From Corbicula japonica (lineage: Eukaryota > Mollusca > Bivalvia > Venerida > Cyrenidae), in the NCBI GenBank assembly GCA_038501625.1, contig JAZAYU010000007.1, positions 3,637,685 through 3,701,684 of the forward strand: a stretch of DNA of 64,000 bases, written 5' to 3'. Below, piece by piece: positions 43,287-55,726 of this stretch. Position 1 is the stretch's first letter. Each line of letters opens with the position of its first letter. Below the pieces are notes generated by a model. The model had not been told where the DNA came from. It saw nothing but the letters and a program-made list of their open reading frames with translations, and searched no databases. The position numbers and the translations under genes are program-made.

Positions 43287-44565
43287 TTAGCAGCACTGTT
43301 TACAAAGAAAGTCTCCATTTCTTCTTACAACTGTACAATCCTCAATGTCTCACCAGTGTCCGCACTTTGTGCATTTTGCCCACTTAACTATTACAATTTC
43401 ATCGAACTCCTTAAGACCTGGGGGAGAGAACAAATCACAGACTTGGCATTTTTCATCATCACCGTCATCAAAATGAGTCTCTGAGTCGTCATTTGCAGTC
43501 AAACCTTCTGCATGCATGTACTGTTTATCAACCACTTTTTGATGGCTTTCGGGAATTTGGCTTAAGATAAGTTTTACAAGAAAAAGTAGCAATATCGTAC
43601 TTGGTGATGTTTTGCCATTAAAGGTTACATTCACTCTAATAACAGGATGTAAAAGGACTAAACACTCAACATGGGGGAGGCAAGACAAATAACATAATGC
43701 GGTGTTCAAGAGCCCACTTCATGATATCTAAATTTACATGGGATGCGTTGCCATCACAAATTAAAAGGATGGGTTCCTTATTGTCACCAAAACCTTTCTT
43801 TACATATTTCAAGAAGTGTTTTGTCAAATATTTTTACCTGACTATTGGACGTCCCCGTTTCAGTCATCTCGAATTCAGAATACGGCGCTGCATCTTTCAA
43901 AAGATCATCATTTCTCAGCTTTTCCTTGAACACATGAAAGGGTGGTAAGGCTGTTCCAGGAGCATTTATGCATGCAATCAGTGTTGTAGTTGTTGAGTTG
44001 GGCGAATAAAGAGCTCGACTTTTTCCTGACGATTGGCAGGCAATTACTTTTGATGGCATGTGCTCCTGCTTAAGAAAAGTTTTGTCTAATTTAAATGAGA
44101 GATGTGGCTTCGTCTTCAGGCTACTCTCATTTAATACATTAAGATCTAAGAACTATGAGGCATTTCTTTTCTTTTGTAAGAGCAAGGGCCCTTGTGGAGC
44201 ATCAAGCTATTGGTTTGATGACATTCAAACGACGACTCCATCATTTAAAAAAGCATAATACCACTAACCACTCAGTTACTTTCCCTGCTGCAGTTACCAT
44301 ATTTATTTGCCATTTCGGTCGCTAAAACTGTGATCTATTTAAACCAAAACCAACTTTGGCAAGCTCTTCAAGATAGTAAACTAAAGATTAATCTTCTTCA
44401 CCAGAGAAAAGAAGCTTCTCCCCATAAAGATTTAATTTTAAGCCTTCTAAGGACCCTGTCTTTTAGGGTTTGTGCCGGAACTCTAAAGAGTCGTGCAGCT
44501 CTGTTCACTGGAACTCGACCAGTTTAAACAGCATGGTAAACATGCAGTAATGACTCTCTTTGACT
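43287..44565 (-). pseudogene. Broken pogo/Tigger-type DDE transposase
   Basis: Pieces of one protein follow in order on the minus strand, in changing frames. (1) 44565-44430: a psq-type helix-turn-helix, SLLHVYHAV, an in-frame stop, then TGRVPVNRAARLFRVPAQTL and KDRVL. (2) ~44400-44310: LLFSGEED, a stop, SLVYYLEELAKVGFGLNRSQ. (3) ~44270-44160: CFFK, a stop, WSRRLNVIKPIA and STRALALTKEK, the DNA-binding CENP-B-like part. (4) ~44150-43785: VLNESSLKTKPH, where the first catalytic Asp of NxDE is lost, then PSKVIACQSSGK, LIACINAPGTALPPFHVF and LRNDDLLKDAAPYSEFEMTE. (5) after a frameshift, LKYVKKGFGDNKEPILLICD and GNASHVNLDIMKWALEHRIM, keeping the second catalytic Asp. (6) another frameshift and PHVECLVLLHPV, where the third Asp of LQPLDV is lost. 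(7) a C4HC3-like end (CQVC, KWAKCTKCGHW, a TGA, DCTVVRRNGDFLCKQCC, stop). It is an inactive relic. Confidence 0.85.
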
Positions 44566-47500
44566 TTATTGTTTAGATCTTTAAACAGATTTCTTTGGCG
44601 TGCCTGAAAAAACAACACAAAATACCAAGAAAGAAAAGTAGTCTTTTATCATTTATTTTTATGATTAAAAGTTAAGATCTAACGTAATTGAATTTCAATT
44701 GGTTAAAAAGCACCGCACCGGTAGCAAAACGCTACCGATAGTTTGATGAGATATTTTTCCGCGCATTTTTGTCGCGCATGCTCAGAGAAAAGGTCAACAA
44801 AGTAAGGAAACAAGCAACCTGTCAAAAATGTAAAAAAAACGGCGAAAACTGAGCTAAATCGAGGATATAATGGTAATCAAAGGTCTAAAAGACAAAAATA
44901 TGGTAACAAAGTGTTGGTGTTTTAAACATATGAGTGGTAAATACCTGTTTAATACGCATTTTGTCGCTCTTCTTGAATGTGACGCTTCTCGATAAGTTTC
45001 TGGATAGAACATTTGGTAGCGCGATAATTCAAAAATCTAACATTCGCGTGTTTCGCTTACCCACGTTTCCAGACCAAGCCATGACTTACGGAAAGCAGCC
45101 ATATTTATCTTGAAGTACCGCAATAAGGATTCTTTATTCACAACCTTATGAGTACCATTGTAAATAACTAAAATTAAAATTCAAATATGCGTAGAATATT
45201 TTCTATAAAAAGTTTAATACGAAAGTAATTATGCCATTTAGTACGAAATTTTTTTTTAAAATGCAATTTGAGCACAATTAGAGGTCCATAATGAGTTAAA
45301 GTTAGTTTGTCAAGAAAAAATGTGTTGTCTTGAGTAATTGCAGGAAGGAAACTATTAAGAACATTAGATTGCTGAAAATCTGGGTCACAGGAAAAGGGAA
45401 CTAAATGTGAAAAATGTTATAATTATATTGCTGTAAAAAGCTCTTTATTATCAGTAAATGTAACATTGTGTAACTTATCTCAAAACTTTAAAACCCTTCA
45501 TTTAAGAAAAGCAGGCGTTCATTAAATTTTCCTTGAAACAGCTCTTTTTATGCATATTCAGGTCCAACAGCAACAAAAACATGTTAAAATATGAGTATTA
45601 AGTTAAGCTCAATGTTGCAATTTAAAAGATATAATTCCTGAATATTAATATACGAAACATGTAGTGTCATACAGGTATCATTTAAGCATTAGCAATCTTA
45701 ACTGCTCCATTGTGATTTTGCTTAAATAATACAATGATGTCTAAAACTGACGTTTGTATTACGTTGCAGGAATATATTCTCTAGCAAACAATGTAAGCTG
45801 AAATAACTGTTATAAAGTATTAATTTTATGTAAATCATAAAAATGGCTCGTGTTCAAAAGCGTCAATAAGAAATAATATCGATTATCGATAGGGTAAATG
45901 ATCGATTATTCAGGACACTTATGGTATCTTTGTTGGCTCAATGCTTTCAATAGGACCGGCTGGAATAAAAATATGTAAAATATAATTTATAGGTATCCAA
46001 TGGCATTTGTATTTTATCCGATTGCGATGTGAATAAATAGGAATTCAGGTAAAATTCCATCATAGAGAAATCCAAAAGTTTACCTTCATAATGATTTAAA
46101 CCGAGCAGAAATGTCATGTTTGGAAGCCTAAAACGTTCGCCTTTCTATATATGTGAGGTTTCTGTGACTTTTTTGTACTCTTTATTCAAGTGTTTATTGT
46201 TTTTCAATAAAGCATTTACTGTTTTTAACGCGATTATGATTTTACAGATGTTTATGATAAGAAAAAATATTTTATTAGCTCTTAATATGTTTCAACATCT
46301 GTGGCTTTTTAAAGTAAACAAAAAATATTTACAGAACTTGTTTGTATCTTTCCGGCGAAAATATACTGAGCATCAATAAAAAATACCCAATTCTAACTGT
46401 AATTTTTTAAAATTACAAAAAGAAAACATATAATTCTATCTGTGAACATATCTGCATTTCTGTAATCATTACAAAGAAATAAAATATTATTGAAAATCTG
46501 TAGTCATAACTCAGTAATCTTTCCTTATGTTGTAATTAGGGTTTCAGGAGGAAGTAACCGATTATGCAACACTTTTACATTAATTAGAATTAAAATTAGT
46601 TTCTCCAGTCCTTGGTGTCAATAAAATCACAAAACATCCATTAATTAAACAACTAGTCCTCGGTAAACGACGCTATAAACTTCCAAAAATTTCCAATTAA
46701 CTCCCGTTTAATGAATATGTAGTGTTTTGTAATCCATTATTAACTGTCAATTGGTCAGGTCTTGGTGTGAAAGATTATGTTTATGACAAATTAAACTTAA
46801 AACCAACTGAGATTAACTAATTAAACACTTTCAAAGCGTTCCTGATTAAATGAAAATATGTTAATGAGAATGTACTAAGCATATAATGTGGATACTTCTT
46901 TTGTCAAGTATAGTTGAGTTTCTGGCGTTTCAGTGTATTTTATAAGGCTTTATTCGGTTTTGTAAACTCAATATGTTTACTCGCTTTTTGCTAACCAATT
47001 GTCCTAACAGGAGAACATACACTCTATAATGGATAAATATTTATATGAATGAACTGTAATTAAGTTTATGATAATCATTATGTCAACTTGGATGTTATTT
47101 GCAAGTGCTCAATATGAGTGTTTAATAGACCCACTTCTGGGACAAAATTCAAGCGGGCGTTTGTTTCTATCACATTCAGCAAAACGTAGCCCGAATCTTG
47201 TGCGTTTTCAAAATTACATTTCTTCTAATTCCAATATTTCAAGAGATATAGAGTCTCAAGTAAATTCGTAAGGAAGCACTCAGGTGGTCTGCTCATAGAC
47301 TGAATTTATTGGTTGGTTTTGCAAATTAACAAGGTTTAAGGGAGAATAAAACGGGAAGTAATCTCTCTCGATTTCTTAAAATAAGCTTTGTCAGCAATAC
47401 AGTGCACATGATACATGTTGTTAAATACAAAACTGTTGTATTAAATTAACCAAAATTCCATTTACATATAAAGATTATTAACCCGTTATAATTATGTATG

Positions 47501-48394
47501 ACTTCTGAATATTTATTGACAAAAACTAACAACAAAAGGGTTAACAATGTAAGGGAATTAACAGTTGAAATGTGAAAGCAGTAGCCTCATACTAAAACAA
47601 CTACTGATCTCTCTCCATTTTGGCAAGGAGAACAAAAAACATGTCATTGACATCAATTACAGTAATAATCCACTTAAGACAGACAAGCGGACAAAAGAAA
47701 CAATAATACATTTAACTAAAATAAACTTATCACGATCTCTGTAAATAAATGAAGCAGGGTCTGATGCAAGATTTCAAGAAAGGGATCCGTTGGCAATCTT
47801 AGGATAATTTTCAACTTTCTGGTCTAAATCGTAAATAAAATATTGCTGCTTAAAAACAGGCTTCGTGCAAACCCAATGAACCCCTTTGATGCGCTTTTAT
47901 CGAAAAAATCATATAGATATGCATTCCAATACGTTTCTGGAAATTAATAACAGAATCAAAATAATAAGACTAAGTATGAGAGTATATGAACCATAGAGAA
48001 GCATACATCCTTGTAAGAAAATTACCCATGAAAATTAAAAATATTGATAAAAATAGAAAATGTATAACTTAAAAAGACACTAGACCATAAACAATTTATT
48101 TACGTTTTGTATAGAAATGAAAGTATTAACATTTAATTGTAGAAAATGTTGAAATCTCAAGTGTTTATCGGACACATTTAATCGGTTGTTTTCAAATTTA
48201 AATATGCTCTTTGTTTATCAGAAATCAGAGCCGAATTAACACAATGAAAGCCAAAAAACTTCATCAAATTTTAACCTTCACATTGAAGGAGGTCATTCAT
48301 TAAGTCTCTGATACGTTTTTCTTTCATGCAAGACAGTGAAACATGTATACAAGCAATAACCATACACATAAAATACAGCAACTACAAACAACTT
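44566..48394. other. Long AT-rich stretch, nothing recognised
   Basis: 44700-45110 is less AT-rich, with several CG dinucleotides and a small inverted repeat (ggtagc aaaac gctacc at ~44720). It could be the 5' part of the pogo element or a regulatory segment, but no terminal repeat was identified. Frames at 46116-46379 and 47068-47271 (plus) are unrecognised; the latter has a fairly balanced composition (GQNSSGRLFLSHSAKRSPN) but no family and no clear splice sites. Confidence 0.4.
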
Positions 48395-48650
48395 TTTAGC
48401 ATAGAGGAAAAGAGAGCACGTTATTACCAAACTGTAAATTAAAAAAAAAAAGATACCACAAAAATGTGGGTAACATTAATATCAGAGCACCAGTCGTCAC
48501 GAAGAACTCGATTGCGGAAAAAAATGAAGCAAAATGAGATTCTCAGCTCTTGTACAAGATTTTCGTAGAAACCTTAACCAACTCTTGGACAGCTGTACAG
48601 TCACCGTCGTGCAAACAGAAAGGTAATCAAAAAGATCAAGTGTAAATAAA
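48395..48650 (-). mobile_element. R1 retroelement, diverged, spanning the coding end and 3' UTR
   Basis: On the minus strand, ttacctttctgtttgcacga then cggtgac corresponds to the last codons of the R1 frame (the YLFGCTT region reads YLSVCTT). It is followed by agagttggttaaggtttcta, atcgagttcttcgtgacgac and a loose 3' part (tgtggtatctttttt, cgtgctctcttttcctc). The stop codon is lost or shifted. Confidence 0.6.
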
Positions 48651-49194
48651 ATAAAATAATTTTATTAATTCCGTAACCATTTTCAATGTGAAGATGCATA
48701 TTACGAACGTTTGCTTCTTTTACTGAATTGTTTTCAAATGGCAAAACGAGGTCATTGTGTTAATAAAGATCATACCTTTCTTTTTTTCAATGATAAACGA
48801 GTGTAATTTATTTTGATTATTTGTTTTGTTCTGTTTGTTTTCAAATAAGAAAGAGCATTAGACTGATGGTTGTTTACTTTTGCACAATTTATTGCAAAAT
48901 AAAAGTTTTTAGACTCGGCAATTTTGGTAAGATAGACATTTAAATCTATTTCCGATGTTTCTGTTGGGATTCATTAAGTGGGACTTTTATCAATTAAATT
49001 ACAGATTCGGTAAGATTCGATAGCTTGTAAATGATCGGTAACAATATGCTTGACAGGCTTATAAAATATTTTGAATTTGAGCAATCTCAAAATTTATGTT
49101 GTATTTAAAATTGGATATCAGAGATAAATTTATTATAATGGCAAATTATATTTCTTGTTGGCTTGTAATATTTAGTACTGTTGTTTTTCTTGAC
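48651..49194. other. AT-rich stretch, nothing recognised
   Basis: No supported feature. Confidence 0.5.
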
Positions 49195-50150
49195 TAAGGC
49201 TTTCTCTGTGGAATGCTGGAATCATATTCTCAGATAATTTGCGAAATTCAGTTTTAAGTTTTCCCCGGTGACCATACGTTTTTAATCATGTAAATGTCTC
49301 AATCTTAAAATACTACATTTAAAGGTTTTATTATCACCTCCATATGCAAACCATCGTTTGGGATGGATTGTACTGGTGTAAATAGTTAGTTGCGCTCAAT
49401 CTTGGTCTTGGTGGCGTGGGCGATTACATGCGATTACTGTCCAGGAACAGGCTCCATGAAACCGAAACTGCAAACTTTTAATTTTAGTCATGTTTGATTG
49501 AATTTGGAGTTCTCTTTTCATCAATTTTATTACCATAGTTACTATCGTTGTTTATTCCTTTTTGCGGAAACTTCTCCCGTTCATTCAAACAGTGCTGTTA
49601 TTTGATAGGTCATTTTGAAGGTCGTTGAGTACGATACTTATTAAATAATTTAGTTTGGAGTAATTAATTGTTTTATTACGGCCAATTTTATGATGATTTT
49701 TTTAATATCCCAGCCAATATATATTTTGATATTGTTCTGTCACCCATGGTTTTTATTGATTGCTTTCGGCGTTTTCTGTGATATGCAGGTTTTATATTCT
49801 CATAACCCCTGTCAAGAATATATTCTAGTCAGTTCCGCCCATTGTTTCCAAGTTTTAGAAAAACCGATTTAATTTTCCCGGGGACCATACGTTGCTTATC
49901 AGGGAATCGTGTTTACTTGAAAATACTGTATTGAAGATTCAATGATCACCGCCATACGCAAACCATCGTTCAAGATAGATCAAAATTTTACTGTACTCGT
50001 TATAATGTTGAGTTGTGCAAAGCCAGGGGCAAGGCGGCGTGGGCGGTTATATGCATGTCCATGACTGCCCATAAACAGGCTTAATCAAATAAGCCTGCAA
50101 TATTTTCATATTTTCAAAGTTCCCTTTTCATCTGTCTTCTAGTACTTTTT
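49195..50150 (-). repeat. R2 repeat, head-to-tail partial dimer (~625-bp period)
   Basis: Plus-strand order is part A (49195-49350), B (49350-49530), linker (49530-49600), A (49600-49960), B (49960-50145). Period markers: gttgcgctcaat at 49389 against gttgtgcaaag at 50012; aacaggct at 49446 against 50074. The two copies differ by many substitutions, so the dimer is old. The linker holds attcaaacagtgctgttatt, also seen near 41710 (complement) and 51375. Confidence 0.85.
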
Positions 50151-50354
50151 GAACTATTTAATTTTTACAACACAAACGTTGTTTTGAAATTTGAACTTCA
50201 AATATTCATCATTATCCAGAATAAATTAAATAGAACATAATAAACAACACAAGTCTTTCTCTGGTGGCTAGGTTTTAATAAATTTCATTATATTTTTGAA
50301 TGAAAGTCAAAAATGCATTGATAAAACAAAGTCAGTTCGAACTGGCAACGACTA

Positions 50355-50405
50355 AGAAAAGGACAAGAGGTGTTTTCTGAGTATGACGATTCATGTATGC
50401 ATATT
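50355..50405 (+). mobile_element. R1 retroelement, extreme 3' end
   Basis: gaggtgttttctgagtatga, cgattcatgtatgcatattc. Confidence 0.55.
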
Positions 50406-50979
50406 CAACTATTTCATTTTTTTTAGCACAACGCTGTTAACAAACTTGTGTTCCATTTAATCCTGCGTTGAACAGATACGATTACATGTATTTAATGCAA
50501 GAACGATTTCTAAAATACATATTGACAGTTAAAAACCCTCAAGTTTAAATATTTTGTTTCCAGGAAATAAGGTCAAGTTCAATTTCGACACTATTTATTA
50601 CGTTTACCACTAATGTGCAAACTTGCATGTCTAAAGAAAGAAAAAAATATCGGTTTGTTTTTAATGACCTAAATAGACTCTTTTGATTCGAAACATCTTT
50701 CAAGAAGTTATTATGAAGCTAATAATTTGGTAATAGTATATGTCTGATTACAAAATTATTCCCATTTTCGGAAATTGCTTCATCAATATTTCTGATTTCG
50801 TAACTTTAGCGTTGCAACTTAATAACGGACAGACGTTTTCTTTGGCTGAACATGATTTTCCATACAAAAAGGTCAAATAAATGTGTGCTTTCAAAAGATC
50901 ATTTAGGTACATTTCAATAGATGCGACAAATTATTGACAACTTTTGACAATCCTATTATCTTCTTAATATGTTTTATAT
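50406..50979. other. AT-rich stretch, nothing recognised
   Basis: No supported feature. Confidence 0.5.
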
Positions 50980-51250
50980 GATTGTGTGCTTTTGCATGCA
51001 ACTGTTTGGAGATGATGAGTATGGGGCAAGTGTGAAGTAGATGCACCCTAGAACCTGGTTTACACCATCCCAGAGGCAAATTGTTTTGTCACTAACCGTT
51101 TCAATGAGGAAACTCCTCGGGTTCTCACTTTCGTTAATTGTTTGTGGCGTCTATTTGAAATCGATCATTATTAAATACATGATATATTTTCCTCTCTTTG
51201 ACTATGTGGGGAGCCTGTGTCAACTGGATGTTGCCGTTCCCCTTTTTTCA
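50980..51250 (+). mobile_element. R1 retroelement tail
   Basis: gtgtgcttttgcatgcaact, ggggcaagtgtgaagtagat, gcaccctagaacctggttta, cctcgggttctcactttcgt, tttgtggcgtctatttgaaa, tatgtggggagcctgtgtc. The hairpin arms no longer match (agaggcaa against ttgtcact). Confidence 0.8.
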
Positions 51251-51349
51251 AATATATTCATAAAACAAATTTTGATTTCGTCAAATGGTTTATGGCTTTC
51301 TTTCCCATCTATTTATATGTCACAGTAGAGTTGTTTGTGCCGTGTGGCG

Positions 51350-51570
51350 ACTGTGAAAAGTCTCTCCGTATATTCAACCAGTGCTGTCAATTAGTTTTTA
51401 AAAGCTATTGAGCACAGTACATATATTTGTGTAATTGAGTAGCACTTAACCTGGGGCTAGGCGGCGTTGACCGTTATAAATATTATGCTTTTCTATTATT
51501 ACCCATGAACAGGCTCAGTCAAACCGAGCCTGCAATATTGTGTCGTGTCAATACGTTTCAAGTACTTTTC
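51350..51570 (-). repeat. R2 repeat with most of the A half deleted
   Basis: The linker (attcaaccagtgctgtcaat), the start of A (attgagcacagtacata), then directly B (cctggggctaggcggcgttg, acccatgaacaggctcagtc, aaaccgagcctgcaatatt). Confidence 0.8.
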
Positions 51571-51924
51571 CAGCTGCGTATGACGGCCTTACTGACCCTT
51601 CTATTGAATAATTATACATGTATGCCGATAATTAAGATATGATATCATAATTGTTCCAATTTTAATGTTGATATAAAAGTTTCAACAGAGTAATACCAGA
51701 AATAAATTTGTTCTCGGCTGAAATATTTTGATGAAAATGAATCGTTAATGGTTAATGTTTTACATGAATTTATTTATGCTGATCCTTGCGCCTGATCTTT
51801 ATTTTTTTCTCATGTGTCAATAAAATTGCATCTGGGTACTATCGGATGTAATATGCCTGTTTAAACATTTTCAAAATATTAAGCAAAGGCAATATTGATA
51901 TTATAAAGCATAACAAGCAATTAA

Positions 51925-52000
51925 TATGTAGTGTAAACACATGTCGGTGGCGTTCCCGGAGCTTCATGTCTAGGCCACTGGTTCGATTTCGGCTATGGGA
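51925..52000 (+). repeat. tRNA-derived SINE head
   Basis: An A-box-like gtcggtggcg is followed by a B-box-like ggttcgatttc 35-40 bases on, then ggctatggg. The spacing fits a tRNA-like internal promoter. The TTTCG in place of TTCNANNCC weakens the B box. No functional tRNA is claimed. Confidence 0.45.
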
Positions 52001-52417
52001 AATTATAATGTTTATTTCGCTTTAACTAAATCCGAAATTTGACAAAAATTTTATCATGTGATGATAAAAAACTGCTTCACTTATGCCTTCTTCTCCGAAA
52101 GTTATGTCAACAATTATGTTCTAGATATAGGAACTGTCATTGAATATTCCCATTCGCGCAAAGAATGTAATCTGCCGAGTCGCTGCAGTGTCGTGATTAG
52201 AACTTTCAGACCATATTGTCACAGAATAGATAATGTTAGTCGTTCTCGTTTGGGGATACAAAAATCATTCAATCATTATTTTCTCTGTGTGAGATAAATT
52301 GCTTACTTTCGTCCTGGGATTGCATTGGTCAGTATCATCCTTATTGAGAATGAATCTTTATGTATCATTTAGAAGAAGAACGTTAACAGAACGAATCGGA
52401 TTCATGTTTGTTAAGAT
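52001..52417. other. Unassigned stretch; 79-codon frame
   Basis: The plus frame 52058-52297 has a balanced composition (ESYVNNYVLDIGTVIEYSHS), but no recognised motif or exon boundary. Confidence 0.35.
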
Positions 52418-52860
52418 AGATGAAAAGGGAACTTTGAAAGCCAGAGAACACGAAAGCAATTAATATGAAACTATTGCAGGCTCGGTTTGATTCAGCCTGT
52501 TCAAGGGCAATAATGGAAATGCCGAATGTCTTCGAATGATCTCCCTTGCTTTCAGGGGTGAAAATGGATTCTATTTCAGCATCAGTCGTCTCATTGTACC
52601 ATAGAGAATATGCCAAACTATCGTATAAATGCGATATTTACATATATATATAACACCACTACATGATCATTTGTCCCCTAGATACGAAAATGTGTTTGCC
52701 CAAAAGTGAAAACATTCGACTTAATACAATAGAATTGTGTCAGGCGATCTAAGAATAAATCCTGCTATGCATATCTTAGAGAACACAAAAAGCAAAAAAA
52801 AATTTAAAAAAAAAAAACAGGAAGTAAAAGATGACTCCGTCAAAGAACAGTAAAATTAGC
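52418..52860 (+). repeat. R2 repeat (B half then diverged A half)
   Basis: 52418-52525 is B (gggaactttgaaagccagag, caggctcggtttgattcagc, ctgttcaagggc). About 120 unrelated bases follow, then A (tgtcccctagatacgaaaat, tgtgtcaggcgatctaagaa, atcctgctatgcatatctta, caggaagta). The A half has gained poly(A) runs. Confidence 0.7.
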
Positions 52861-52884
52861 AAAAAAAAAATTAAATCGTTGGAT

Positions 52885-53128
52885 GGGTGGGTTGGAGCAA
52901 ATTTACCATGACTTGTTATTGTTTCTTCGTATGAGAACCTGTTGGTGCTTGTGTGAGGTTTAAACACCTTAGAACTTGGTTTAAACCCCCGTGGCAAATT
53001 GTTGTGTTTATCTTTTTGAAATTTGTCATTTTAAAATCCATTTGCTCTTTTCCTGTTTACTTTGCGGCTGTGTCTGGAGGCTTTGTCTTCGGGATGTGGC
53101 CATTCCTGATATGCATATTTCACTTGTA
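52885..53128 (+). mobile_element. R1 retroelement tail
   Basis: gggtgggttggagcaaattt, gagaacctgttggtgcttgt, tagaacttggtttaaacccc, a deletion removing the AACCCC hairpin, gaggctttgtcttcgggatg, cctgatatgcatatttcact. Confidence 0.8.
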
Positions 53129-54154
53129 AATACATTTATACGGTTTCTTTAAATAAATGCTAAAATTCTTTCTTTTGATGACTTCAAAAGTTTAAGATTG
53201 TTCTAAAAGGTAAAAAATATAATAGTATTTAGTGCAAACATGCTTACTCTTCAACAAATCAATGTGTTAACAAATTATTGAAATAATGACAGTGCAAATT
53301 GCATCTTTATAAAGATAGAAGGGTCAATAATGTGATACGAAGTTTGGGTTCTATTTGGTTGAGTGATGAACATAAGCAGTCATTGTCAGGACAGTTGATT
53401 TCAAAATAGAGTAAATCCATCATGCTTTAGACAGACAGTTCATCCGTGAAATGCCTCAAAAAGGCCATGTAATTGTCAATGTTAATTTTACAATAACTTT
53501 TGTTTTAAGCACAACCATTAACAGTTGATGGTATTTTTAGCTGGAGTCTAGACATTCTAGTTATCTTGAAATACACGATTTCCAAATTAACTTTGTTAAA
53601 ATTTCTAAACTGTTTTTGTATGTACGCCAATCATCTGTCAGTCTCGGATAAGCTTAACTCTTCAAAAACGAAAACAAAGATGAAGAAATGTTCATTCAAT
53701 TTAATGACAGATATAGCATGTCGAATAAATAAAAGAATTATACCTAGGAAATCTAGTGATTGTATTGTTTTATTTTATTTTATTATGCATTATCTTTAAA
53801 GGAAAAACAATGTCCCTGAAAAAAAAAAATTATAAGTTAATAAATCTTCTTTAAATCCGAAAAAGAAAACAACATGTGGTGAGAACTGACTTCGAAATAT
53901 TGGTTAATATATAAAAAGTAATTTACAAATATGCTAACGAATATTCTATTATTTTGAAAATTAAATTTCAATTACTGTCATTTTTATTGAAATTCATGAG
54001 AAGGCCATTTTACCCATAATATAAGCGTCATAAAATCTCTGACACCATCTAAAAAGGAAATTTTTTATAGTAAATCCAATCAAAGTTGTTATAAAAGTTT
54101 ATTAATGAACGCTTGTTCAAGTTATCGAAATCAAATATCATTTTCTTAACTGTA
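53129..54154. other. AT-rich stretch, nothing recognised
   Basis: A 77-codon plus frame (53566-53799) is Lys/Ser-rich without context. Confidence 0.5.
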
Positions 54155-54460
54155 TGAAAGAAGTGGAATATGCTTATCAGGAATCGCCACACTCACAAAA
54201 CAACGCCTCCCTACGCAACGAAAAAGAAGAGAGGAAGAGAGAGCATGTTTGTTATAAGTATGTCAATTCAAATATGACGCCACAAACAATTATTAACTAA
54301 AAAGAGAATTCTTGGGGTTACCGCCTTGGAACGGTCACTTGCAAAACAAATTGCCACTTAGGGTTTGAACCAGGTTCTAGGGTGCACATACCTCACACTT
54401 GCCCCAACAGGTTTTCACATCACAAAACTAGTACAAGTTGTCTTGGTAAAAGGGATTGCA
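54155..54460 (-). mobile_element. R1 retroelement tail, well preserved
   Basis: gtggaatatgcttatcagga, cgcctccctacgcaacg, gagagagcatg, ggttaccgccttggaacggt, ttgccacttagggtttg, ggttctagggtgcacatacc, tacaagttgtcttggtaaaa. Confidence 0.85.
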
Positions 54461-55726
54461 ATTAGGACGGTCTATACAATTAGCAAACCGAAACTTAATT
54501 AAAGACAGCTGGTCTGGTAATAGTGAAGCTTAACTCATGAGTTTTTAATATTTAATACAGAGAATATCATCCTTTCTTCTCTGCGGCCATTCAAAATTGT
54601 GGGTTTTCTATTAATCTGGATTTAGTTTGTTTGTTTGTACATGTACTTGGCGGTTTATTATTATTTTAATAATTTTCTTCTCGTCGTGAAAATGAATCGA
54701 TTCTTTTCTTAGTATACAGTTTATTTTACAGTATTTGCACCAACACAAATAAAATTTCAGTACAGTGAACATACTATAAAAGGCTACTTTTTTATTACCC
54801 GTCGAGTTTTTTTATAATTTTAAAACTGATTGATACACTGCTTTGTTTCAGTATTTATTGTCAGTAGTTTAATTCATTGTCTGTCTGCTCTAAGACTTTT
54901 ACTTTCTTAAAGATCGATGACACTGGCTTTTGCAAGTTAAGAAGTTAAGCATTTGCCAATATTCTTCTGTAAGTGACCTTATTTCGCTTTCTAGTATTGA
55001 ATCTCGCTTAAGTATCCCTTATTTATTTCAGTAATACAGTTATTTGTGTTTTATTTGTTTCTTAAAGGAACTAAAAGTCATGTGGTACTTCTTTAAAGCC
55101 CTAATGGCTTTATGGACGTTTAATCGATAAATTACTTTAAACACTGTAATACATGTAAGCAGCCACTTAAGGGAGTGACAAAAAGTGGCAGCCTGCTGAA
55201 CACAGATGGTTGTTAAAGACATGTAAGAATATGAAAACAAAGCGTCAGCGCCAGACATATTCAAACTGGCTGTTTTAAGACATGTGGTTGCTGAATGAAG
55301 GTGGCTGCTATGGCAGGTTCAACTGTATATCGGAATGACGTATCTGTAGGTTCAATTCAATCGAATTTTCGACTAAGCACTAAGAAGAAACTTAACCTAT
55401 AAATTAATCACTTCGTAATGAAAGCATAATATACATCCCACATTGGCCAAATAAGAAAACACACATTTTAAGAGCTTTATATTAAAAATACGTCAGTTGA
55501 AGAGATCATTTATATTCAATTACTACCTTTACAAGTTTTGACATGTTCCATTAAATTAAAATGTTTTATATAAGTTTACAGTTACACACACACTGCAAAG
55601 TTTAAGAGACTTGTGTGTGCTTTTCCTGATATGCATGTACGCTGAGTTCACACTAAACTGCTGCAATGTGCGTTAAACCGCTGATAATCAATCACAAGAG
55701 CTGCATAGTTAAAAATACTTAAAAAA
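54461..55726. other. AT-rich stretch, nothing recognised
   Basis: A 74-codon minus frame (55040-55264) is unrecognised. Confidence 0.5.

Noticed and set aside
43697..44258. Plus-strand frames at 43697-43948 and 44058-44258, and 44330-44527
   Set aside because: Antisense shadows of the pogo transposase relic.
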